The notes under the pieces were generated by a model. That model was not told the origin of the DNA. It made no database searches and worked only from the letters and a program-made list of their open reading frames with translations. The translations under genes were made by a program, and so were the position numbers. From contig NZ_JAHXYZ010000001.1 of NCBI RefSeq assembly GCF_019969685.1, forward strand, positions 682,001-746,000: DNA of 64,000 nucleotides, written 5' to 3'. This document shows positions 8,091 to 16,321 of this stretch, in pieces. This DNA is from Microbacterium sp. EST19A (GTDB lineage Bacteria; Actinomycetota; Actinomycetes; Actinomycetales; Microbacteriaceae). How positions within the stretch are numbered: position 1 is the first letter of the stretch; each line of letters opens with the position of its first letter.

Positions 8091-9077
8091 ATGACGCGAC
8101 CTCGCCCCCTACCCGCTCACCTCGGTGCGCGCTTCACGGTGAAACAGGCTCTGGATGCCGGCCTCGACGCGGGTCGTATGCGGCGAGCAGACCTCGCGTC
8201 GCCCTTCCGCGGAGTACGAGTCAGGATGCGCCCAGACGCCGACCGTTCCGATCTCGACCCGTTCGAGCGGCAGCGCGTCGAGCGGAAGATCCGGGCCTAT
8301 GAGTACGCACCTCGTCTGCGCCCTGACCAGTTCCTGAGTCATGAGAGCGCCGTCGCTCTGTGGGGAGGGCCGCTGCCGCTGGCGTTGATCGACGGGAAGC
8401 CGGCCGACGGGCGCACCCTCGCCGTGCACGTCACGACTCTCGGCACCGGACCGATGGTGCGTGCTGTCGGCGTGCACGCGCACCGGGATCGGAGTACTAC
8501 GGCGCGACTGGCGCGCCCGCCCGGACTGACTTTGGCCGCTCCGGAGACGACATTCGTCAGCCTCGGACACTGGAGCGTGATCGACCTCGTCGCGCTCGGC
8601 GATTACTTCTGTCGCGCCTGGCGCACCGGCTACGGTCGCTCGGACGCCGGCAAGCGACCGTATTCGACGATCGAACGATTGCGGGAGGCCGTCGGATCAA
8701 CCCGGCGTCTCGGAGCATCTCGCCTGCGCGAGGCGCTTGAGCTCGTCCGAGAGGACTCCTGGTCGGCGCGCGAATCGCAATTGCGGTGCCGAATCGTGTG
8801 GGCGGGCCTCCCCGAACCCGAACTCAATCCGGACATCTACACCGACGACGGGCGGTTCCTCGCCTGCACCGATCTCGCGTATCCCGAATGGAAGGTGGCC
8901 ATCGAGTACCAGAGCACGTTGCACGCAGGCCGCTATGCGCAGGATGTCGAGCGCATCGCCGCTCTGCGCGCCGCCGGTTGGACGGTCATCGAGGTGACCA
9001 GCGCGCTGTTCGCCCGGCCGGACGAGTTGATCCGCCGGATCCGCGATGCTCTCGCCGCCTCGCGGTCGGCGCGTTGA
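8091..9077 (+). CDS. Predicted Vsr/DUF559-like endonuclease-fold protein flanked by REP-like repeats
   Basis: A 328-residue protein of a type common in Actinobacteria and usually annotated hypothetical. The N-terminal half resembles a DNA-binding/AbiEi-like module (LGARFTVKQALDAGL...SHESAVALWG). The C-terminal 80 residues fit a Vsr/DUF559 nuclease core: an aspartate in CTDLAYPEW, then VAIEYQ, a histidine in LHAGRYAQD, an ERIAALRAAGW helix and VIEVT. This is a D-x(n)-ExQ arrangement, a variant of PD-(D/E)xK. I chose the ATG giving MTRPRPLPAHL because the upstream frame crosses the repeats. No operon partner. Function is not established; activity is predicted from motifs only. Confidence 0.7.
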   Translation: MTRPRPLPAHLGARFTVKQALDAGLDAGRMRRADLASPFRGVRVRMRPDADRSDLDPFERQRVERKIRAYEYAPRLRPDQFLSHESAVALWGGPLPLALIDGKPADGRTLAVHVTTLGTGPMVRAVGVHAHRDRSTTARLARPPGLTLAAPETTFVSLGHWSVIDLVALGDYFCRAWRTGYGRSDAGKRPYSTIERLREAVGSTRRLGASRLREALELVREDSWSARESQLRCRIVWAGLPEPELNPDIYTDDGRFLACTDLAYPEWKVAIEYQSTLHAGRYAQDVERIAALRAAGWTVIEVTSALFARPDELIRRIRDALAASRSAR

Positions 9078-9089
9078 CCGTTCTGCGTC

Positions 9090-9150
9090 GTTCCGGTCGC
9101 ACTTTCTGTCGCCATTTCGTCGCGGAGGCGGCAGTAACTGCGACCGGAAC
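9090..9150. repeat. REP-like hairpin, copies D and E
   Basis: Copy D (GTTCCGGTCGCACTTTCTG, from 9090) and inverted copy E (ending CTGCGACCGGAAC at 9150) pair as an imperfect stem-loop, 12 bases after the nuclease stop codon. It mirrors the B/C hairpin on the other side of the gene. Confidence 0.75.
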
Positions 9151-9160
9151 GGATGCCGAC

Positions 9161-9181
9161 GGCAGCAACTGCGACCGGAAC
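9161..9181 (-). repeat. REP-like repeat, copy F
   Basis: GGCAGCAACTGCGACCGGAAC is a sixth copy in inverted orientation. The right flank order is forward, reverse, reverse, the mirror image of the left flank, so the nuclease gene sits in the middle of a symmetric repeat arrangement. Confidence 0.75.
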
Positions 9182-9203
9182 CGATCCTCGAGCCGCCCCG
9201 CCG

Positions 9204-10169
9204 CTATTCGCCGCGGAGCCAGCCCCGGATGCCGCGGCGCGGGGTGTCGGCGGCATCCTCGCGTGCGCCGCCCGTGCCGTAGAAGCGCTCGGCGTTCGCC
9301 CAGAGGATCGCATCGACGTCGTGTCCGCGGGCCTCGGCCCAGGCGACGATGACGTCGAGCCAGCGAGTGCGTGCGGTCGGCTGGTACGTGGCCGAGCCGT
9401 CCGCGGGAGCGTGCGGATCACCCTCCTCCGCGGGACCGATCACCGAGACCGGCCAGTCGCTCCCCCACATCAGCCGCTCCACACCGAACGCGTCGGCAGC
9501 GACGTCGAGGAACGGCTCGAGCTGCTCCCGGCTCCAGTTTCCCGCGGCCTCCGCGGGCAGCCCGGACAGCTTGCAGAAGACCTGCGGATGCCGCGCCAGC
9601 TCGTCGAGGTCCCGCACCCATTCGACCGACGGCGTGCGCGGCGCATCCGCCGTGCCGACCTCGGGCTTGCCGAGGTGGTCGAGCACCATGCGCAGGTCGG
9701 GAATGGCTCCGGCGAGGCGGGCGATGTCCGGCAGCTGGGGCGCGCGGACGCAGGCGTCGAAGGTCCATCCACGAGCGGCGACCTCGCGCGCTCCCGTCAC
9801 GAAGGCCGTCGACACGGCGAGCCCGTCCTCCTCGTTCTGCAGGTTGTGCCGCACCCCGACGACGAGCGGATGGGCGGCGAGCTCATCGAGGTGCGTGGTC
9901 GTGTCGACTCCACGGTCGAGGCGCACACCCGCCACGATCGCGCGCACGCCGACCCTCTCGGCCAGACCCTCGACCCAGCGCACCTCGTCGAGGAAGCGAT
10001 CCTCCACGGTCTCTGCCTGCACGAAGACGGCCTTCTCCTCCGTGACACCGACGAGCCGGTCGCGCTCCACCTCGGTCTCGGCGAACCGGGCGTCATACGG
10101 CCCCTCGAGCCAGGTGTAGTCGAGAAGATCCGGATCCCACAGGTGCAGATGTGAATCGATGACGCGCAT
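9204..10169 (-). CDS. Amidohydrolase family protein, L-fuconolactonase-like
   Basis: A 321-residue amidohydrolase (COG3618 type). It opens with MRVIDSHLHLWDP, the metal-binding HxH strand of this family, and has further metal/active-site regions LDHLGKPE and, near the end, MWGSDWPVS, whose aspartate is the usual catalytic one. Family members hydrolyse sugar lactones; next to the deoxysugar genes this fits fuconolactone to fuconate, the step between the dehydrogenase and the dehydratase. The start at MRVIDSH is preferred because AGGATGG lies upstream and the longer frame would enter the neighbouring promoter. Divergent from the GntR gene with only 46 bases between. Confidence 0.85.
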   Translation of the reverse strand: MRVIDSHLHLWDPDLLDYTWLEGPYDARFAETEVERDRLVGVTEEKAVFVQAETVEDRFLDEVRWVEGLAERVGVRAIVAGVRLDRGVDTTTHLDELAAHPLVVGVRHNLQNEEDGLAVSTAFVTGAREVAARGWTFDACVRAPQLPDIARLAGAIPDLRMVLDHLGKPEVGTADAPRTPSVEWVRDLDELARHPQVFCKLSGLPAEAAGNWSREQLEPFLDVAADAFGVERLMWGSDWPVSVIGPAEEGDPHAPADGSATYQPTARTRWLDVIVAWAEARGHDVDAILWANAERFYGTGGAREDAADTPRRGIRGWLRGE

Positions 10170-10187
10170 GCGTCCATCCTGCCTCAG

Positions 10188-10200
10188 ACATCCGATCAAT
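10188..10200. promoter_or_regulatory. Putative GntR operator (ACATCSGAT type), copy 3
   Basis: ACATCCGATCAAT in the 46-base gap between the lactonase and gntR genes; 12 of 13 bases agree with the site at 1749-1761. The position allows control of both genes, including autoregulation. Confidence 0.55.
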
Positions 10201-10215
10201 CGCTAGGATGACGCC

Positions 10216-10893
10216 ATGGCTGTCACGGACGAGGCGATCGAGAAGATCAAGGCGATGATCGTGTCGGGCGAGCTGTCGCCCGGCGATCGGCTCCCTCCCG
10301 AGAAGGAGCTGTCCGACCGGCTCGGCCTCTCCCGCAACTCGATGCGCGAGGCCGTCAAGGCGCTCGAGGTCATCCGCGTGCTCGATGTGCGGCGCGGCGA
10401 CGGCACCTACGTCACGAGTCTGGAGCCGCATCTCCTGCTCGAGGCGATCTCCTTCGTCGTCGACATGCACGACGACGACTCGATGCTCGAGATCTTCGCG
10501 GTGCGACGGATGCTGGAATCGCAGGCGACCGGCCTCGCCGCGACCCTCGGGACCGACGAGGCGATCACCGAGCTGGTCGCCGAGGTCGACGGGATCGACG
10601 CCTCGGTCACGATCGAGGAGCTCGTGGAGCACGACATCCGCTTCCATCGCGACATCGTCCGGATGGCGGGGAACGCGTACCTGGCGAGCCTGATCGAGCA
10701 CCTCAGCAGTCAGACCGTGCGGGCGCGCGTCTGGCGTGGGCTCACCGAGGGCGGAGCCGTGGAGCGCACCCTGTCGGAGCACCGGGCGATCGCCGAGGCC
10801 ATCGCCCGGCACGACTCGGCCCTGGCGACCTCGCTGACCACGGCCCACATCGCCGGCGTCGAGCACTGGCTGCGTCAAGCGGCATCCGCCTGA
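10216..10893 (+). CDS. GntR-family regulator, FadR/FCD subfamily
   Basis: A 225-residue regulator. The N-terminal winged helix is GntR type (LSPGDRLPPEKELSDRLGLSRNSMREAVKALEVIRVL, roughly residues 18-55, followed by the wing RRGDGTYV). The C-terminal all-helical FCD ligand domain shows the metal-binding pattern D..FH..I..MAGN and a late SEHRAI..AI..HD segment. TAGGAT lies shortly upstream of the ATG. Its position between lactonase and transaldolase and the shared operator motif make it the likely repressor of the deoxysugar pathway, with a pathway sugar acid as plausible inducer. Confidence 0.9.
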   Translation: MAVTDEAIEKIKAMIVSGELSPGDRLPPEKELSDRLGLSRNSMREAVKALEVIRVLDVRRGDGTYVTSLEPHLLLEAISFVVDMHDDDSMLEIFAVRRMLESQATGLAATLGTDEAITELVAEVDGIDASVTIEELVEHDIRFHRDIVRMAGNAYLASLIEHLSSQTVRARVWRGLTEGGAVERTLSEHRAIAEAIARHDSALATSLTTAHIAGVEHWLRQAASA

Positions 10894-10912
10894 GCGGGTC
10901 CCGTCAGAGCCG

Positions 10913-11596
10913 TCAGGCCCCGAGGCGCCCCATGGCCGCGTCGAACTCGGCGGCGGAACTGTCGCTCACGTCGTGCGTCAGCATCCGCTCGATCACGTCG
11001 GGAGCGGCGGTGAAGTAGGGCACGCCCAGCATCCGCAGCCCGATGATGTCCTCCGGCGAGCGCAGGGATGCCGCGAGCACGTTGGTGCCGCTGCCGGCGC
11101 AGACGTCCTGCATCCGTGCGATCACGTCTTCCGCACCCGGGCCGGAGAAGCCCGTCACGGCGGCGGCATCCCGCATCCGTCCGAGGTACGGCGCGATGTA
11201 CTGCACGCCGATACTGGCGCTCGCGAGCGCCTGCGCCACCGAGTAGACGGCCGTGACGAGCACCGTGGCGCCATCGCGCACGAGAGCGGATGCCGCCGCG
11301 AAGCCCTCGGGCGTCGCCGGCACCTTGACGGCCACCCGGTCGCCCAGCGCGCGGATGCCCTCGGCGTTGCGCAGGAAGGACGCGGCGTCGCCGCCCCAGG
11401 TCTGGAAGAAGATCTCCTGCGCACCCTCGTCGACCCAGCGCGTGTAGAGGTCGGGGATCTCGGCGGCGGTCCGGCCGCCGCGCTCGAGGATGGTCGGATT
11501 CGTCGTCACGCCGTGCACGATTCCCCCGACGAGAAGTCGTGAGACGCGGTCGACATCGGCGCTGTCGACGTACAGGCGGGGTGCGATCGCAGTCAT
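10913..11596 (-). CDS. Transaldolase / fructose-6-phosphate aldolase-like protein
   Basis: A 227-residue protein of the small TalC/FSA type. It begins LYVDSADVDRV, continues GVTTNPTILERGG, and has the Schiff-base lysine K91 in VAVKVPATPEG; the length matches FSA-type enzymes rather than the 300-residue classical transaldolases. The product acts on C3/C6-C7 sugar phosphates or as an aldolase. CTGGAG precedes the chosen ATG; the longer frame upstream crosses the operator. It is divergent from the ribokinase operon and shares its HutC-type operator, suggesting a role in pentose-phosphate handling during ribose use. Confidence 0.87.
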   Translation of the reverse strand: MTAIAPRLYVDSADVDRVSRLLVGGIVHGVTTNPTILERGGRTAAEIPDLYTRWVDEGAQEIFFQTWGGDAASFLRNAEGIRALGDRVAVKVPATPEGFAAASALVRDGATVLVTAVYSVAQALASASIGVQYIAPYLGRMRDAAAVTGFSGPGAEDVIARMQDVCAGSGTNVLAASLRSPEDIIGLRMLGVPYFTAAPDVIERMLTHDVSDSSAAEFDAAMGRLGA

Positions 11597-11612
11597 CGGA
11601 TCTCCAGGTGGG

Positions 11613-11630
11613 AACCTGTCGTTACAGGTT
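11613..11630. promoter_or_regulatory. HutC/GntR operator, perfect inverted repeat
   Basis: AACCTGTCGTTACAGGTT: perfect 7-base arms (AACCTGT/ACAGGTT) with a 4-base spacer, between the divergent transaldolase and ribokinase genes. A near copy lies upstream of the KDPG aldolase gene at 33974. A degenerate TGT-AATG-ACA core (11644-11653) lies 14 bases further towards ribokinase and may be a second site. Confidence 0.7.
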
Positions 11631-11688
11631 CGGGTTCGGCTAATGTAATGACAGCCGCAGACGTCTGTCAAAGAGGACCAGGAGCCCC

Positions 11689-12663
11689 ATGACCACCGCA
11701 CAGCCCGGAGATCGCTCCGGCGTCGTCATCGTCGGCAGTGTCACCGCCGATGTGACCACCTTCTCACGGCGCCTGCCCGCTCGGGGCGAGACGATCCTCG
11801 GCGACGAGTTCACGCTGATGCTCGGAGGCAAGGGCGCCAACCAGGCGGTCGCGTCCGGTCGCTCGGGCGCGCCCACGAGTTTCGTCGGCTGCGTCGGCGA
11901 CGACCTGTTCCACGACCTCGTCGTCGACGGTCTCAGCGAGGCCGGTGTCGACCTCACGCATCTGCGCACGGTCCCCGGCCCCACCGGCATCGCGCACATC
12001 CGCGTCGATGCCTCCGCGCAGAACGACATCGTGATGGTGCCGCTCGCGAACGCCGCGCTGAGCACCGAGCAGATCGACGCCGCCCTGGGTGCGCTCGCGC
12101 CGACGGCATCCGTCCTGCTCACGCAGCTCGAGACGCCGTCCGCCCTCACCGCGTACATCACCGCCCGGGGGCGCGAGCACGACATGACCGTGATCCTCGA
12201 CCCGGCTCCCGCGGCCGAGCTCCCGCCGGAGATCTGGCAGAGCGTCGACATCGTCACGCCGAACGAGACCGAGGCCACGCTGATCAGCGGCATCGAGGTG
12301 ACGGATGCCGCGTCTGCGGAGCTCGCCGGTCTCTGGTTCCTCCGGCAGGGCGTCGGCGCCGCGGTCATCACGCTCGCGGGGCAGGGGTCCTGTGTCGTGA
12401 CCGGTGAGGGTGCGACGATCGTCCCGCCCTTCCCCGTCGAGGCGGTCGACACCACGGCCGCCGGCGACGCCTACGCCGGATACCTCGGCGCCGCCCTCGC
12501 GAGCGGCAGCACGCTGACCGAGGCCGTGCGCCTCGCGACGGCGGCCGGAGCCCTGACCGTGACCAAGCAGGGCGCGTCGCCGAGCCTGCCGCACCGTGCC
12601 GATGTCGATGCCTTCCTGGCTCAACGGGAAGCCGAACGGGAATCGGCGCCCGCCGCCAACTGA
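11689..12663 (+). CDS. rbsK: Ribokinase (PfkB family)
   Basis: A 324-residue PfkB-family sugar kinase. The ribokinase signatures are present: GGKGANQAVA at residues 46-55 and the anion-hole/catalytic DTTAAGDAY with catalytic base D260. A third typical segment, PNETEA, starts at residue 191. Ribokinase phosphorylates D-ribose at O5 with ATP. CAGGAG lies before the ATG. It is followed after eight bases by the ribose pyranase gene and then the GntR regulator, a classic ribose-use order, although no ribose-binding protein is adjacent. Confidence 0.9.
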   Translation: MTTAQPGDRSGVVIVGSVTADVTTFSRRLPARGETILGDEFTLMLGGKGANQAVASGRSGAPTSFVGCVGDDLFHDLVVDGLSEAGVDLTHLRTVPGPTGIAHIRVDASAQNDIVMVPLANAALSTEQIDAALGALAPTASVLLTQLETPSALTAYITARGREHDMTVILDPAPAAELPPEIWQSVDIVTPNETEATLISGIEVTDAASAELAGLWFLRQGVGAAVITLAGQGSCVVTGEGATIVPPFPVEAVDTTAAGDAYAGYLGAALASGSTLTEAVRLATAAGALTVTKQGASPSLPHRADVDAFLAQREAERESAPAAN

Positions 12664-12671
12664 GGAGAAAC

Positions 12672-13076
12672 ATGCGCAAGTCAGCGACCACGATCAACCC
12701 CGCTCTCTCCCGTGTGATCAGTGAGACCGGGCACACCGACCTGCTCGTCGTCACCGACGCGGGGCTGCCGATCCCGACCGGCTCCGAGCGCATCGACCTC
12801 GCGTATCGCCCCGGGGCGCCGGCGTTCCTCGACGTGCTCGACACCGTGCTCGCCGAGCTCGTGGTCGAGGGCGCGACGGTCTCGGCCGAGGTCGCCGAGA
12901 AGAGTCCCGAGGTGCTCGACGCCCTGCGCGAGCGTTTCGCCGGCATGGGCTTCGAGATCGAGCTCGTGCCGCATGTCGAGTTCAAGAAGCTCACGCAGGG
13001 TGCGCGCGCGTTCGTGCGCTCCGGCGAGTTCACGCCCTATGCGAACGTCATCCTGCACGCGGGGGTCGCGTACTGA
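12672..13076 (+). CDS. rbsD: D-ribose pyranase (RbsD/FucU family)
   Basis: A 134-residue RbsD-like mutarotase. The conserved ETGHTDLLVVTDAGLPIP segment carries the catalytic H21, and the C-terminal EFKKLTQGARAFVRSGEFTPYANVIL contains the conserved lysine/tyrosine region of the family. It catalyses pyranose-furanose interconversion of ribose, supplying ribokinase. GAGGAGAAAC precedes the ATG. It lies between rbsK and the GntR gene with almost no spacing, so the three form one operon. Confidence 0.92.
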   Translation: MRKSATTINPALSRVISETGHTDLLVVTDAGLPIPTGSERIDLAYRPGAPAFLDVLDTVLAELVVEGATVSAEVAEKSPEVLDALRERFAGMGFEIELVPHVEFKKLTQGARAFVRSGEFTPYANVILHAGVAY

Positions 13077-13077
13077 C

Positions 13078-13893
13078 ATGAGCGTCACCAGCCCCGACAC
13101 GATCGATCGGCACTCCGCCGCCCCGATGTACGACCAGCTGCGCCAGCTGATCATCGAGGGCATCGCACGCGACGGACTGCAGCCCGGCGACCCGCTTCCG
13201 GGCGAGCACCGCCTGTGCGAGCGCTACGGCATCTCCCGCACGGTCGTGCGGCAGGCCCTCGCGCAACTCGAGCACGAGGGACTCGTCGAACGGGTCAAGG
13301 GCAAGGGCACCTTCGTCTCGCGGCCGCGCACCAGTGAGAGTCTCGTGCACACGCTCGTCGGTCTATACGACGACGTCGAGCGGCGCGGCGGACACGTGCA
13401 CAGCGACGTGCTGCGCCACGAGCGGACGACCGCCGACGAGGAGATCGCGCTCGCTCTGGAGCTGCCCGTCGGCTCGCCCGTCGTCGCACTCGAGCGACTT
13501 CGTCACGTGGACGGCGAGCCCTGGTCGCTCTCGACGACATGGATGCCGGATGCCGTCGGCGCCGTCACCCTCGGCGCCGACCTGACCGAGGCGTCGCTGT
13601 ACCGCCTCCTCGCCGACAGCGGCGTCGTCGCGACGCACGGCGTGCGGTCGGCGGAGGCCACGGTCGCGACGCACGAGCAGGCCCAGCTCCTCGGCGTCAG
13701 CGCGGGTTCGGCCCTGCTGCGTCTGCGCAGTGTGAGCCGCAGCGCCGACGGAACGCCGATGGAGTACTTCATCGCGTACCACCGCGGTGATCGTTCGCGC
13801 TTCGAGTTCCAGTTGCAGCAGGAGCAGTCGCAGGCATCTCTCCTGCACGTCGACGGAGACGGCGGCGCTTCTCCCGCCGGAACGGTCGGCTGA
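13078..13893 (+). CDS. GntR-family regulator, HutC/UTRA subfamily
   Basis: A 271-residue regulator. Residues about 15-75 are a GntR winged helix (LIIEGIARDGLQPGDPLPGEHRLCERYGISRT..., wing KGKGTFVS); the rest is a UTRA sensor domain with the usual ERLRHVDGEPWSLSTTWMP and YFIAYHRGDRSRFEFQL segments. The ATG is one base after the rbsD stop. It likely controls its own operon through the inverted repeat at 11613 and also the KDPG aldolase gene at 34034. The last 16 residues are encoded by a sequence repeated at 14300, suggesting a modified 3' end. Confidence 0.9.
   Translation: MSVTSPDTIDRHSAAPMYDQLRQLIIEGIARDGLQPGDPLPGEHRLCERYGISRTVVRQALAQLEHEGLVERVKGKGTFVSRPRTSESLVHTLVGLYDDVERRGGHVHSDVLRHERTTADEEIALALELPVGSPVVALERLRHVDGEPWSLSTTWMPDAVGAVTLGADLTEASLYRLLADSGVVATHGVRSAEATVATHEQAQLLGVSAGSALLRLRSVSRSADGTPMEYFIAYHRGDRSRFEFQLQQEQSQASLLHVDGDGGASPAGTVG
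13837..13880 (+). repeat. 41-44-base repeat, copy 1 (inside the HutC gene end)
   Basis: Begins TCTCCTGCACGTCGACGG and ends CGGCGCTTCTCCCGCCGG. It encodes most of the last 16 residues of the regulator (LLHVDGDGGASPAG). A copy with about four differences and one missing base is at 14300-14340. Confidence 0.75.
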
Positions 13894-13936
13894 AGAGGGT
13901 CTGACGCCTTCCGCGCGCCGGGTGTACCGTCGCCGC

Positions 13937-14293
13937 ATGGTCACCGACGATCCCACCCTCACGAACCCGGATCACTACCGCACACTCTGGGAGAACGAGC
14001 ACGTCCGCGTGCTCGAGTACACCGACGAACCCGGCGATCGGACCACGCCGCACGACCATCCCAACAGTGTGATGGTCACCCTCAGCGACTTCTCCCGCCG
14101 CCTCAGCGCCGGCGAGCGCACGTTCGACACCGCGCTCACCACCGGCCAGGCGGTCTGGCTGCCCGCGCAGCGGCACTTCGGCGAGAACACCGGGACCACG
14201 CCGACGCACACGATCCTCATCGAGCTGAAGGGGGATGCCGCGGGCGAGCCGTCTTCCGGAGCTCTGGGGCCCGAGCGTCCCGGGCCGGCCTGA
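13937..14293 (+). CDS. Small cupin-like protein
   Basis: A 118-residue protein with a short cupin-type core: PDHYRTLWENEHVRVLEYTDEPGDRTTPHDHPNSVMV gives the HxH metal-binding pair of cupin motif 1 (HDH), and QAVWLPAQRHFGENTGTTPTHTILIELKG resembles motif 2. This class is often annotated as cytoplasmic cupin or quercetinase-like, but substrate and enzymatic activity are unknown. It stands alone, 43 bases after the GntR gene and 148 bases before a membrane protein gene. No strong ribosome site is visible, so it may be leaderless. Confidence 0.75.
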   Translation: MVTDDPTLTNPDHYRTLWENEHVRVLEYTDEPGDRTTPHDHPNSVMVTLSDFSRRLSAGERTFDTALTTGQAVWLPAQRHFGENTGTTPTHTILIELKGDAAGEPSSGALGPERPGPA

Positions 14294-14299
14294 CTCACT

Positions 14300-14340
14300 T
14301 CTCCTGCACGTCGACGGTGAGTGCGGCGCTTCTCCCCCGG
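14300..14340 (+). repeat. 41-44-base repeat, copy 2
   Basis: Same sequence as 13837-13880 with few changes, here in the intergenic region after the cupin gene and before the proline-rich membrane protein. Not palindromic enough to be a terminator. Confidence 0.75.
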
Positions 14341-14441
14341 CCGCGGACGGCCGAGCAGTTCTGCCCGCGCCGTCGACGACGGAACCGACTACCTTTCGGA
14401 GAGGGGCATCCGGTCGGTGCCGTCGACCCAGGGGGAGAACG

Positions 14442-15236
14442 ATGACAGACGAGCAGTCGGGTGCAGAGCCGGACCACGTCATTCCCCCTCCGCCTGTGGA
14501 CGCGGGCGGTCGGCCTCCGAGCTTCCCGCCCGTCGTGCCGCTCGCGCCGCCGGTGAGTGCACCCGCTCCTCCCGCACCGGCCGCGGGGGCCCTGCCGCCG
14601 TATGCGGCGGCGACGCCTCCGGCTCCGCGCGCGGGCGGCTACCCGGCATCCGTTCCCGCCGCCGCGTACCCGGCGCCTGCCCCGGCGAAGTCCTCGAACA
14701 CCCTCGGCGTCGTGCTGGCCGTGGTCGGCGGTCTCGTCATCTTCGCGGTCGTGGGTGTCGTGGTGCTCGTCGGTCTCCTCGTTCGAGGACCGGAAGAGGC
14801 CTCCCCGCCCGCGCCGGGGCCGAGTCCGAGCGCGTTCGCCGAAGACCCGGATGCGCCCGCCGACGAGCAGCCGTCCGACGGCGATGAGCCGGCCGATCCC
14901 GAGACCGACCCGTCGGGGATCGCGGAGCGGCTCGAGGCGAAGATCGACGAGTACAAGCGGCTGCGCGACTCCGGTGCGCTCTGGCAGACCATCCCCGACA
15001 ACGAGTACAACCGCACCGCCGTCTCGGCGTACCTGTATCTGATGACCGATATGAAGGTCGCCACGATCTGGGGCATCGATGCCGAGCAGGCGCAGGAGTA
15101 CGACGAGCGGATGACGATGTTGGAAGAGAAGCTCCTCGCGCAGGAGCCGCTCGGCGACGACATAAAGCTCACCCTCGAAGACAAGGTCTTCACCTACGAC
15201 GGCGAGACCGGCGAAGGAGGCTACACCGACAAGTGA
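14442..15236 (+). CDS. Proline-rich single-pass membrane protein of unknown function
   Basis: A 264-residue protein not assigned to a named family. The first ~85 residues are cytoplasmic, proline/alanine-rich and disordered ([21 protein letters not shown]). One transmembrane helix follows (about residues 88-113, [27 protein letters not shown]), then an acidic low-complexity linker and an extracytoplasmic helical domain rich in charged residues ([22 protein letters not shown]). GGGGGAGAAC lies before the ATG. Proteins of this layout are common in Microbacteriaceae; function unknown. Its neighbours give no clear operon. Confidence 0.8.
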   Translation: MTDEQSGAEPDHVIPPPPVDAGGRPPSFPPVVPLAPPVSAPAPPAPAAGALPPYAAATPPAPRAGGYPASVPAAAYPAPAPAKSSNTLGVVLAVVGGLVIFAVVGVVVLVGLLVRGPEEASPPAPGPSPSAFAEDPDAPADEQPSDGDEPADPETDPSGIAERLEAKIDEYKRLRDSGALWQTIPDNEYNRTAVSAYLYLMTDMKVATIWGIDAEQAQEYDERMTMLEEKLLAQEPLGDDIKLTLEDKVFTYDGETGEGGYTDK

Positions 15237-15258
15237 CCGGGCGCGTTACGCTCGATCG

Positions 15259-16317
15259 GTGACCACCTGGACCAGCACCGCGATCGCTCTGCTGGAAGCC
15301 GACGCCAATCGCAGCGCCGACACGCACCTGCACCTGTTCCCGCTTCCGCCCGAGTGGGGCATCGACCTGTACCTGAAGGACGAGTCGGTGCACCCGACCG
15401 GATCCCTCAAGCACCGGCTCGCCCGCTCGCTCCTGCTCTACGGTCTCGTCAACGGCCGCATCCACGAAGACACCACGCTCGTCGAGTCGTCCAGCGGGTC
15501 GACCGCGGTGTCAGAGGCGTACTTCGCGCGAATGCTGGGACTGCCCTTCGTCACCGTCGTGCCGCGGTCCACCAGCCAGGAGAAGATCGACCTCATCGAG
15601 TTCTACGGCGGTCGTTGCCACTTCGTCGACCGCGCCGAGGACATGTCGCCCGAGGCGCAGCGCCTCGCGTCGGACTGCCACGGGCACTACCTCGACCAGT
15701 TCACGTTCGCCGAGCGCGCGACCGACTGGCGCGGCAACAACAACATCGCCGAGAGCGTGTTCAGCCAGCTCGCGCAGGAGCGGCATCCGATCCCCCGCTG
15801 GATCGTCGTCGGAGCAGGCACCGGCGGCACGAGTGCGACCTTCGGTCGCTACGTGAAGTACCGCCGCCACGAGACGCAGATCGCGGTCGTCGATCCGGAG
15901 GGCTCGGCGTTCTACGACGGCTGGGCCGGCACGGTCGACGCCCCGGCGGGACGGCCGAGCCGCATCGAGGGCATCGGACGGCCGCGCGTCGAAGCGTCGT
16001 TCGTGCCGAGCGTGATCGACGAGATGATCTGCGTGCCGGATGCCGGCTCCATCGCCGCGATCCGGATGTTGCGCGCCCGCACCCTGCACTGGGCGGGCGG
16101 CTCGACGGGCACGAACCTCTACGGCGCGTTCCAGCTCATCGCCCGCATGCGCGCCGCCGGCGAGACCGGCAGCGTCGTGACACTGATCTGCGACAGCGGC
16201 ATCCGCTACGCCGGCACCTACTACTCCGACGAGTGGGTCGCCGCGCAGGGCTGGGACCTCGCTCCGCACCGTGCACGGCTGGAGTCGTTCCTCGAGACGG
16301 GCGTCTGGGGCGAGTAG
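15259..16317 (+). CDS. PLP-dependent cysteine synthase-fold enzyme, Cds1-like L-cysteine desulfhydrase
   Basis: A 352-residue fold-type II PLP enzyme starting at GTG. The PLP lysine is K51 in [10 protein letters not shown], the serine/glycine phosphate-adjacent stretch is [14 protein letters not shown], and the phosphate-binding loop is GAGTGGTS. The long C-terminal [17 protein letters not shown] matches the Cds1 (Rv3684-like) group. By that family it degrades L-cysteine to pyruvate, H2S and ammonia. It sits only 22 bases after the preceding membrane protein gene and is followed by a strong hairpin. Cysteine synthase activity is a less likely alternative. Confidence 0.82.
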   Translation: MTTWTSTAIALLEADANRSADTHLHLFPLPPEWGIDLYLKDESVHPTGSLKHRLARSLLLYGLVNGRIHEDTTLVESSSGSTAVSEAYFARMLGLPFVTVVPRSTSQEKIDLIEFYGGRCHFVDRAEDMSPEAQRLASDCHGHYLDQFTFAERATDWRGNNNIAESVFSQLAQERHPIPRWIVVGAGTGGTSATFGRYVKYRRHETQIAVVDPEGSAFYDGWAGTVDAPAGRPSRIEGIGRPRVEASFVPSVIDEMICVPDAGSIAAIRMLRARTLHWAGGSTGTNLYGAFQLIARMRAAGETGSVVTLICDSGIRYAGTYYSDEWVAAQGWDLAPHRARLESFLETGVWGE

Positions 16318-16321
16318 CCCC

